Source: Penelope pileata (Eukaryota; Chordata; Aves; Galliformes; Cracidae). Taken from it: a stretch of DNA of 64,000 bases. Below the pieces are notes generated by a model. The model was not told the DNA's origin. It saw only the letters and a list, made by a program, of their open reading frames with translations, and searched no databases. A program made the position numbers and the translations under genes. Location of the stretch: positions 1-64,000 of the forward strand of contig WBMW01005088.1 of the NCBI GenBank assembly GCA_013396635.1, written 5' to 3'. How positions within the stretch are numbered: the stretch's first letter is position 1; each line of letters opens with the position of its first letter. Positions 12,001-21,528 of the stretch are shown here, one piece after another.

Positions 12001-12970
12001 AGACTGACATTTACTGTCTAAAACATTGCAAAACAATTGAACACAGCTAGAGTCTTTCAGAGTACCAGTGTTTCAAATTTATTATCTACCTTCAGAAATA
12101 ATGTAATGAAACTTTGCTATTCCATCGGTATTTTCTTTCTTGCCTTCTTGACTTTATTGACATACAAACACTATGTTAATTTGACTCAAAGAATTTGGAT
12201 TATTATTATTAGCAGAAATTCAATATAAACTGAAGTTTAATTATAATGAATTAACCATAACACTTATGTACACAATGATAACTGGGGCATTGATTTCAGT
12301 TGCTTATTTTTTAATTTTCTTTTTTAAAGTAACATGCTATTTTCTATTTTTAATTTTCTTCTCAGCTCTTAAGTGTTTAGAGATAACTTTCATAGTAATT
12401 TACATTATTTTAAATACTAAAATAATTACTAATGTGTGGCATTCATTTTTATAATATGATGTTTATATGCTTATATTTATTGCATTTTACAAGTTTTTAG
12501 AGTATTAAGTAATCTTGGCCTTCCTCACCATTCTTTGACTTTTTGCTTAAATTTCATACAACATTCAAATAGCTAATAGGAATGTAAAATATATAAAAAA
12601 TAATATATTCTAAATGTAGGGAAACATGACTTTTTAACGAAATAATTTTATGAATGCAAACATTTTCCATTATAGGAAGAAGGCATCTTGCTTTACTTTA
12701 ATAAACAGTTTATTGTATCTACTGCTTATGCACTGTTTGCTTAAAAAGTTTTCTTATGGAATAAAACATACACATGTTTAATTAGAAATCTAGCTTCAAA
12801 ACAGAACTTAAAATTAAAAAAAAAAATCCTTACAGACTTAGACAACCTAAATGTTCTGAGACTGAAGACAACTAGTGCAAAAAAGCAAGATTCATTACAA
12901 AATATGTTGTTGTTGCAAGGTAACTATTACTTCTCGATACATGAGGATAAATTTACTAAGGCAAAAAATA
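6013..12970. other. Gene-free AT-rich stretch
   Basis: About 7 kb with no recognised gene, RNA or mobile element. The longest open frame (137 codons, minus strand, 8754-9167) has hydrophobic stretches but no family motif and no supporting codon pattern. It looks like chance. Very old repeats may be present below the level I can recognise by eye. Confidence 0.55.
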
Positions 12971-13461
12971 TGAAGGTCACTCCAAAAGTAATGCCTCCTA
13001 TTTATTTCCATGGAAACTGCAACAGAGTACTATAATTCTAGTTGATAGAGAAAATTCTCAGATACAAAACACTATTTTTCAAATTAGTCACCACCATTAG
13101 GTATGCATTTTCACCAGTGATGAATAAGAGCCTTCATGCTGCTCTAGTAAAAATCCACAACAATGGAGGTGACCCACTGTCACTGCCACCATTGCTGAAA
13201 TGTACCACTTCCACCTCACTGTGCTGACATCCACTGTTTGGTCTCCATAAACATTCAACAAGTGTCAATGAATGTCAATGGGTGTAATGTTTTCCCACAT
13301 GGAATTCAGCCCCTCTGCTGCTATCTGTCATACAGCAACAAAGTGTGATGCAATATCAGTGGCAAAGTTCAGCCTCTACCTTGGTACAACCAGCATCCAC
13401 CTCCGATGCTGTGGGCCAACATAATAAAATAAGAGGCATTAGTTTCAGAGCAGCCGTTGTA
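12971..13461 (-). mobile_element. GalluHop-type mariner, deleted copy, minus strand
   Basis: A Tc1/mariner DNA transposon copy of 491 bp. The left end reads GGTCACTCCAAAAGTAATGC; the right end, reverse-complemented, reads GGCTGCTCTGAAACTAATGC. These are the inverted termini of the bird GalluHop family. TA dinucleotides flank both ends (12969-12970 and 13462-13463), as expected for mariner. Full mariners are about 1.2-1.3 kb, so most of the transposase is deleted. The orientation is opposite to the copy at 19930-20482. Open frames inside it are not functional. Confidence 0.93.
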
Positions 13462-15847
13462 TATACTGTATGTTATGTTATATAAAAGCATTTATCAGCT
13501 AAGCACATTACTTCCTTGTGATATCAAGAATGTTCTCTTTCTTTTGCTCATCTTGTTAAATGCTTTGAGTTCTAATAAATAATTCCCAAAACTTTTGCGG
13601 AAATACTGGAAAAGGAGTCACCAGGAAGACTACTACTAACCAGTCACATTATTTTTCTTACTTTGTACCTGCATAGAGGCTAGGATGCTCAATTCATTTG
13701 AATGCAATTTTATATTTTTTCCTAAATATTTTTCCCCCAATCTAAAAATGATAATTGATAGAAATTCTATGGCTGAATATATTTCATGTGTTCTTGGTTG
13801 TGATTAAAATGCTAGGTACAAGTTGCTACATAAATGAGATTACAAATGGGATATTCCTGATTTTAGAGAATGCCATCCAGATAAAGAACAAATTCGTCTT
13901 TCAGTAATTCACTATACCGGTAAAACAATATCTACTAATTTTTTATCCACTTTTTACAACAAAGTGTAAATACTTCTCAACAAGCGTCTTTCACTATGCA
14001 GTATAATTTTTCATTCAGCAGTGTCCTCAGACTTAGCTGCAGTTAATGGGCTGCGAGCAATGTGTTTAAAACAATGAAGTGCTCATCAATACAAGAAACT
14101 GGGCATTTAGTACCTTACCATAACAGCTACAATATTACTGCTGCTTATACTGTAGCATACATGTGCTTATACGTGTAGCCATAAGACATTATACTAATGC
14201 CTTAGCAGGAAGCTTTATTCCCCCCTATCACAATTGCATAGCTGGAAAATGCCTGCACCCATTCAAGGAGACACTATTGATCTGTTCCTTTTTCATCAGA
14301 GACTAAGGATCCAGATTTGCTAGACACTGTAAGGATGATTGATGGAGATCTTACACCTTTTATAATACATTTGGGAAATTTCTTAAAATATATTACTTCC
14401 AGACTGAGTAGGAAAAAGGGCTTCTTGTTTGTTTGCTTTCTTACCACCTGTAAAACAGCTTACAGCTTCAGAGTGAAATAACAAAAGAGGGTAAACAGGC
14501 ACATAGAGAAGAAGTGACCAAACATTGTCTTTGAGAACTGGAGGTTCCTTCAATTTCTGTGCTCATTCAGTCTTGTCTTCCACTTCTCATTTGCACACTG
14601 GAATGGAAACCAGTATTAAAAGGAGAAAGAGGAGGACGGATAAAGATACAAACAGTCAGTGCTCACAACACTCTTATAGGATGTAGAAAACTGAAATCCA
14701 GTGTACTTCTGACTTTGACCAAAGACTCCAGTGAAATCTTACTGAATGCTTTGTTGAAACTATTGTATTAAAAGAAAAAAAAAACTCTCAAATTGACAGA
14801 CTTATAATTGTTGAAGTAATAATTGATCTATTGTTAAAATTTCTATCCAGACATCTTTAGATGCGTGAATAGACGTACTAGCTGAGGAAAGCTTGTGTAG
14901 AATCTATTAGAAAACAGTATGAGAACTGATTTCAGGTACTAAAGTCAGGTCCAGCTGGCTCTAAATATTACAGCTATTTAGTTCCTTTGCTAGGTACTTT
15001 ATTCAACTGATAGCCTATTTCCTTCTAGTTCAGTATGATATCTCATTACGATATTCATCATGGTATAGCAAAAAATTCTGTCAAAAAAAACATTAACAGA
15101 AATTAATTATTTTATGATAATTATGATGTAGTCTTGATATTATTTCTATTTTCTACCAGCAGAATGTAACAGACAAAGTTTCCAGTAGACTTAATTCATC
15201 CATTAGACTTGTGTCATTCTCTGTATTCACTGGAGAATCAAAAGAAAAGGCATGGTATTATGACAGAATAAGGAATACGGATATAAAACTGATCTATTTT
15301 ACTGTTTTCACTGTAAGTGATATATAAATTAATGCCTGTAACACAAAGAAATTTATATTTTGTAACATAATTCATTAAATCCAGCATATGTAAATCATTT
15401 GCCATTTTGCTTTGCTGGTCTGGTACATGAAAGTATACAGTCTTGCTTTAAAAAAATAAATTGGTAATTTTATAAAAAGTCAACAGCACTCTAGGATATT
15501 TTTCATTTTTCACATATTTTTTCATTTGGTATATTTGCTATATTAATTATCTTTTTCTGGTAAACACTCAACTGAGACCAAACATTTTTTCATATCATAA
15601 ATTTTCTCTAAACACATTTGCAGTGCTTTTATGTGATGTTAATAAAAGCTGAAACACTAGTTTTCAGAAATCTTATGGCTGGCATAACCTATTAAGATGT
15701 CAATTCCAAGTGACAGTCAACACGTTGCAGGATGAAATCATATGTTTAGAGAAAAGAAAAAAAAAAGGGAAAAAAAAAGAAAAAAAAAGAGAAAAACTTA
15801 TCACAATGAAATCTTTGTAAGAAGTTTTTGACTAAAAGCTATTGACA
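13462..15847. other. Gene-free AT-rich stretch
   Basis: No gene or mobile element recognised. An A-rich, G-interrupted tract lies at about 15752-15797. Confidence 0.6.
15752..15797. repeat. A-rich purine tract
   Basis: A purine-only low-complexity stretch of A-runs split by G, 50 bases before the CR1 tail at 15848. It may be the pre-existing A-rich site or a degenerate simple repeat. Confidence 0.8.
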
Positions 15848-16642
15848 ATCACAGAATGACTTACATTGGAAGGGACCTCAAAGATCGTCCAGCTCCAACT
15901 CTGCTGCTGTGAGCAGAGTCGACACCCATTAGATCAGGCTGCCCAGGAACCCACTAAACCTGGCCTTGAGCACCTCCAGGGATGGGGCATCAATAACTTC
16001 TTTGAGCAACCTGTTCCAGTGCCTCATCACAATGAGTAAAGAATTTCTTCCTAATGTCTACCCTATTTTCCCCTCTTTTAGTTTAAAGCCATTCCCCCTT
16101 GTCCTGTCACTATTACACTTTGTGAAAGATTGGTCCCCCTCCCTGTAAGACCCCTTTCAAGTACTAGAAGGCTGCAATGAGATCTCCCCAGAACCTTCTC
16201 TTTTCTAGGCCAAACAAGCCCAGGTCCCTCAATGTTTACACCTTAGATTCAATCAAGTCAGATGGACTTAGGTATAATACCTCAGTTTCAGCAAATCAGA
16301 TACAATCTTATGACAGAACCTGCTGTCACCCACATATGACTTTTCAATAACAGCGAAGATGACATTTTCCAAAAATAACTGCATTAATGATTATGCTGAT
16401 CAAGATAAAGCCTAAACAGAAGCCTGAAAGAGACATAAACAATACCAGCTCCCTCAGTCTGTCCTCATAGGGGAGGTACTCCAGCCCTCTGATCATCTTT
16501 GTGGCCCTCCTCTGGACCTTCTCCAACAGCTACACATCTTTCCTGCACTGGGGGCCCCAGACCTGGACGCAATACTCCAGATGGGGTCTCACGAGGGCAG
16601 AGTAGGCATGGACAATCACCTCTCTCTCACTGCTGGTCACCC
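15848..16642 (-). mobile_element. CR1 LINE, minus strand, split by an insert
   Basis: Plus-strand sequence opens ATCACAGAATG (the CR1 tail in antisense) and runs through the 3' UTR to 16231. The element then resumes at 16445 and continues to about 16642 with ORF2 C-terminal coding. On the minus strand the second part reads VQRRATKMIRGLEYLPYEDR (from the frame at 16344-16526), the standard CR1 ORF2 tail. The two parts are collinear with a single CR1 and overlap only by a 12-base repeat, so I treat them as one element interrupted by 213 bases. Confidence 0.92.
16232..16444. mobile_element. Unidentified 213-bp insert within CR1
   Basis: Non-CR1 sequence interrupting a CR1. It is bracketed by CCAGGTCCCTCA (16220-16231) and CCAGCTCCCTCA (16445-16456), 12 bases with one mismatch, which looks like a target-site duplication. 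No inverted termini, poly-A tail, or known bird repeat motif was seen in it. It could be a short interspersed element, a retroposed transcript fragment or a repair-mediated insertion. The alternative is two independent CR1 copies that end at the same family position by coincidence. Confidence 0.5.
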
Positions 16643-18940
16643 CTAAATGGCATTTGTTGAAATTTTACTGTTGCTTCTTTTCTGAGCAAAGCAATTAGAA
16701 ATATAAAGGGTGCAACCTTCAACTGCTTCTTAATATGTTTTTGTACTGTACCTGTATTAAACTTATTCAAGGCCCCACATGGTTTTTTGTCTCTAGGTAG
16801 GACAAAACAATATATTTCATCCTTTTCAACTCTGAAAAGTTGCAAGATGAAGACCACAAATTTGAATTCAAATTCTTTTCCAGGTTGCTAAGAAGTAACA
16901 CATTTTATTATTATACCTAGCATTCCTCTGAGTTTAAAGAAATACGTAGCACAGTTTATTATAAAAGGACGTATCAGAAGACCTGAGAATATGAGCCTCA
17001 AGCCAGCAATGTCATCAAGCCTTAATTGTTATGTTACAGTATCTCCCAACAGCAACATGTTAACAAAGTATTATCTTGGCTTTATAGTAATCCTGGAAGG
17101 TTTCTAGCTTTTATTTCTAATAAAAATAAATTTTAAAACAAGTCTAGGAATATCCTCAGCATTTAGTTTATATTTAAGTAATAATCAAGCATTCACAAAA
17201 AGAATTAATAATCTACTTTATTTGTCTGAACAAGAGATTTCAATCTATATGTCCTGATCTAAAACTCTGTGAGGCCCAAACTTTTGATTTAGCTTTGGAA
17301 ATGCATCTTAATTTAACAAGTTAAAGTTGTTAAATAGCTATAAAATAGAGAACACCACAAACACTTGCTGAAGAAAACGCATTTTTTTCAAATGGCACAA
17401 AATCAAGGAAGCTTTCAAACTGTAGCAAGGCTATTGCCAAGTAGATTGCTTTCAGCATGGAGTTGGAAAAAAATGTTTATTTAAGCTACTTTGTTAGGTG
17501 CTTACATGAAGCTTAACTAGAAAGGTTCACACCATGAAAGAAAGAGAAACCTTCAGTTTCTTCAGTACTTACGTTGACGAAGTTATTGGAATGATTGCTA
17601 CTAATATATAGCTGCTACCATATGCAATATATGCAATGAAAGTATATTATGTTCTCAAATAAACCAGAAGAACAACGAACTCTATGTATTAAATAAGAGT
17701 TTAGCTCATCCTATCTGATGGATAAATAAAGCAAAGGGCTGTAACAAAGTACTTCCCATTGTTAAGACTCCTTTTAAGTTTCATACAACTTTTCCAAAGT
17801 TTAGCCCTTCGGACAAGCCCATTCTAGTAATGTGCATTTTCTTTACAGATGATTCCTTTGTTTCTTCAGAGGTAGATTAGGGAATTTAATGTACTACAAT
17901 GCTTAATAAGAAATGTTTTGCCAATATTTTGTCTGAGCAGTTTTATTGCTTCTATTCATTTAAAAAGGTGTTTGAAACTTGGCAGAGAGCTTATGCCATT
18001 CCCATGAAAAGCCACCCAAAATTTAACAAAGAGTAAAACTTAAAATCGATGTTCATTAGGGAGCTGTGTAGAAATATTAATGTTCTATTATATTTAATAG
18101 AATATTACAGATTTTGCAATAATTTCTTCCTCAGTTCAGTAATACCTTTAATGTATATCAATCTGGTATATGCCTTAGACCCTAATTTGATTCTTTAAAA
18201 AATCTAGTTTGACTTCAAACTCCAACCATTATTCTCTTCCTTCATACAAATTTTCATATCTAGATTTCTGAAGTAGTCAACCAGTGCTTCTTATTTTAAG
18301 AAAATAAAACTCACTCCTCACCAAACAGAAATCTGAGGTAAATATTCATGTGTATTATTATGTCATCACTTAGAATAAGGTTTTAATCCTATCACAAGTA
18401 AAAGTTCCAAACAGACTGAATTAAAATACAGCCAAGTAAGCTTTTGAAATTACAGGATAGCTAGTTCCTATTCATCCATTTCTGAATGTCATTTCCCAGT
18501 AAAAGCTGTACTGAGTGATATTTGTGCCATCTGCATGAGACCATGAAATCAAAGCCTAGTGCATCGTACATCAGGTGTGATTCTTTCACATAAATGTATT
18601 CCTACCACTGAAGCACATCTTCATAGATCTTTCAACCATGGAGTAGCTTCCAGATGGAGTGGAGTTTTCCAAGATAAGGCAATAACTTTTCTGGTTAATA
18701 ATAAAGTAACGTATAGATGAAAGCTCATTTTTTCCCCAGGCCTTCCACATATGATTCATTGTTCATTTGGAAGTGAAGCTATCATTCTTAAGACCCAAAA
18801 TCAACACTGATATTTTGTAAAGGAGTTTGAAGCTCATAACATTGACAATCTTTACTTTTCCTGACCTTGAATACTGTTATTTTTCTACATTTGTTCTATG
18901 GTTATTTATTTTATTTTTTAAAAATAAATTAGAATCTATC
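16643..18940. other. Gene-free AT-rich stretch
   Basis: No gene or mobile element recognised. A short perfect hairpin lies at 18078-18107. Confidence 0.6.
18078..18107. repeat. Short inverted repeat (13-bp stem, 4-base loop)
   Basis: The arms 18078-18090 and 18095-18107 pair along their length around loop TATT, with one position that would be a G-U wobble in RNA. The stem is too short for a microRNA precursor and AT-rich enough to arise by chance. Confidence 0.6.
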
Positions 18941-19072
18941 GCAGAGCAACCAAATGGAATGGAATATTGGTGGAAAGGTTCAGGCTCTACTGCCATACTG
19001 CCAACATCCACCTCTGACATCGTGAGTCAACGTAATAAAGTTTGAGATGTTACTTTTAGAACAGCCCTTGTA
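18941..19072 (-). mobile_element. GalluHop-type mariner fragment, minus strand
   Basis: The right end only: the sequence from GCAGAGCAACCAAATGG to the terminus GTTACTTTTAGAACAGCCC, whose reverse complement matches the start of the copy at 19930. About 130 bp remain and the left part is missing. The 5' transposase region shared with 19930-20482 (around 20000-20060) is recognisable in antisense. Confidence 0.88.
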
Positions 19073-19929
19073 GATTTCTTCATGCCTTTTTTTTTTTACA
19101 TGGAGTTTTCTAAGAAAAATTGTCATTATAAAACTTATAACAGAGTTAAACAATGAATAAATATTCAACTAAAAGTAAGCAAAGGATTCCAACTTCTAAA
19201 GTAGGACTCAGTTTTGTCATCTGAATTTTATCAAATAGCTTTATTTTATGAAACTAAGCAATCCCTTACTTAGCTTCTACCTAAAATGTGTGGCACACTT
19301 CACAGTACCTGGAAATTCATTTAAATACCTATTGAGTGTTAACAGTTTTGCTTCTGCAAGTATTCAGTCATGACTCAGCTTTTATTTTCAGCATCATTTC
19401 AACTTATACGTTATGCTTTTAACAGTAATTTTGTTTGTTTGTTTGTTTCCCATGGCTTAGGAATACATTCTTGAAAATTAATGCACACACTACTTGTACT
19501 TTTAGACTTAATTACAATAATTTGAAAGTGAATAGAAACTACAAAAATATATAAAAGTTATGAAAATTCAATTTGATTCTCATTTACTCATTTAGCATTA
19601 GTAGTAGAGGTACGTATGTTGGCTTAACAGATATTATCATGTTTTTTGCTACTGTTATGTCTAAGAGTAAAATCTACTCTCGGTTTCATATCTCTTCATT
19701 TTAATGTATTGACCTTCTCACAAGGTTCAGTAGGCACATGAGAAGATGCTACTGTGTCCACTGCCTCTAAAATTGTAGTGTCCAGAAATAGCTAGTGTTT
19801 GTCATAGAGACTGCAAATGCACATTCATAAAACTCTAGTGAATTCATAGATTATGTTAATACAGCTTTGAATTGCTTGGAGAAACTAATAATGAGACTAT
19901 TAATACACAGTTAAATTGGGACTAAACTA
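19073..19929. other. Gene-free AT-rich stretch
   Basis: No gene recognised. A short (TTTG)n-type run is at about 19431-19447. It separates two mariner copies of opposite orientation. Confidence 0.6.
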
Positions 19930-20482
19930 TAACAAAGGCTGCTCCAAAAGTAATGTTTCCTTTTTTGTGTTCTCCCACAACATCAGAGACGGATGTTGGT
20001 AGTATAGCAGTAGAAGTTGAACCTTCCCACCAATATTCCACTCCATATTGTTGCCGTGCAACATATGGCAGCAGAGGGGCAGTCTGGCACAGAAGCACGT
20101 AGGAAGCAAAAGTATGTAACTGAATTCCTTCGTGTGGAAAAAATGGCACACATTAACATTCATTGACACTTGCTGAATGTTTACAGAGATCAAACAGTGG
20201 ATGTGAGCATAGTGAGGTGCTGGGTGATGCATTTCAGCAGTGGCAACAGAGATGTGAAAGACAAGTCATGTTCCAGATTGCCATACATAGTTTTATGAGC
20301 GCGGCATGGAGGCTTTTGTTCATCACTGGCAAAGAAGCATAGCCACTGGTGGCAACTATGCTGAAAAATAACGTTTTATATCTGAGAATGTGCTCTATTG
20401 ACTAGAGTTCTTGTGGTCTTTATATCTGTTATAGTTTTCATGGAAATAAACAGGAAGCATTATTTTCAGACTGACCTACATA
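19930..20482 (+). mobile_element. GalluHop-type mariner, internally deleted
   Basis: A 553-bp mariner copy. The start reads AAGGCTGCTCCAAAAGTAAT and the end ATTTTCAGACTGACCTAC, the antisense of the same terminal motif. Transposase remains are readable on the plus strand. Around 20185-20270 lies the helix-turn-helix region (TVDVSIVRCWVMHFSSGN, followed by DVKDK). At about 20300-20370 is the C-terminus (HHWQRSIATGGNYAEK). The catalytic centre between them is deleted, and the N-terminal frame contains a stop. It can therefore only be a non-autonomous relic. Its length resembles the short deletion derivatives of the family. Confidence 0.94.
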
Positions 20483-20978
20483 TTTTGTGCTGGGTTGTTA
20501 AATTATGTAGAGATCATGTAAACTCTTAACTACAAGAAAGCCAAATTATCACACCTTTGGCCTGAAGCAGTGACTTCAAAGCTGAATTACTGATCCAGTA
20601 TTCCAACTAGCTCTCTTTTGTGCAGGTGGGTAATCCTTTAACAACAGGACAAGCTTGGACTCTCTCAGCTTGATGCTTATTTTCATCACTGTCAACAGTT
20701 GCAATGAACCTACAGTTCCTGTAGCAAACACTTCTGGAAGCTATTAGTGTTTTTACAGATCTTAATAGACAGCATTGGTGCACATTTGCAAAACACTGTT
20801 ACACATGATTAGTGTCAAACCAATCTACTAGACCAAAATATTCTGAAAAGATTTAAGGCACGAGAATTATAGTGCTATCACAAAATACTTATGAAAACAC
20901 ACCTGATGCAGTATTCACTATAAAAAGGGAGTAGTGACTTTCTCAATATATCATCTGAATTTTTATGTACTGTAAACA
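20483..20978. other. Gene-free stretch between mariner and LTR
   Basis: About 500 bases of AT-rich DNA with no recognised gene or repeat. Confidence 0.6.
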
Positions 20979-21528
20979 TGTCTTAGTTTCTAACATAAAT
21001 TACTTTTCTCATAGTTTCTGATATAAAGCTGTTTTGGTTCCAGAAGGAAAACAGGACTGATAACACCTGGCAGTGTGGAACAGAGTCAAGGACATTTTCA
21101 ATTTTTCAGCTTGTATTCTTCTGCCAGCAAAGGGGTTTGGGGGGTGGGGAGCAAAAGGAGCTGGGAGGGAACAGGACCAGGGTAGCTGACCCAAGCTGAC
21201 CAAAGAAGTATTCTATACTATATGACATCATGTGATTTAAGAAGGGGAGGGGTGGCTGCTCAGGGACTGGCTGAGCATCAGTAGGAGGGTGGGGAGCCCT
21301 TGCTTTGTGTATCATCTATTTTTGTGTATATATATATGTGTGTGTGTGTATACATAATTACTGTTTTTTCTTTTACTTCCTTTACTGTCTTAGTAAATAG
21401 CTTTTATCCTAACTCACGAGTTCTACTGTATTTTTCTCTTAATTCTCTTCTCCATTCCACTTGGGGAGGGGGGAGGATGAGCGAACAATTGTGTGGGACT
21501 TAGCTATCTGCTGGGACAGACCACAACA
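20979..21528 (+). mobile_element. Avian ERV solo LTR, near full length
   Basis: An LTR of about 550 bp that starts TGTCTTAG and ends CCACAACA, so it has TG...CA ends. It follows the order of a common bird LTR: a 5' part with TCATAGTTTCTGATAT, a mid part with GAGTCAAGG, AGCTGGGAGGGAACAGG and ATGACATCATGTG, and a 3' part with TAACTCACGAG, a G-rich block and CTTAGCTATCTGCTGGG. The flanks share only AAAC, so a target duplication is uncertain. No gag, pol or env sequence adjoins it, which fits a solo LTR left by recombination. It is the same family as 5591-5725, in opposite orientation. A TG/TA microsatellite lies inside. The family name is unassigned. Confidence 0.85.
21324..21355. repeat. TA/TG dinucleotide microsatellite
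   Basis: Interrupted (TA)n followed by (TG)n inside the LTR. It is likely a later expansion within the element. Confidence 0.85.
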
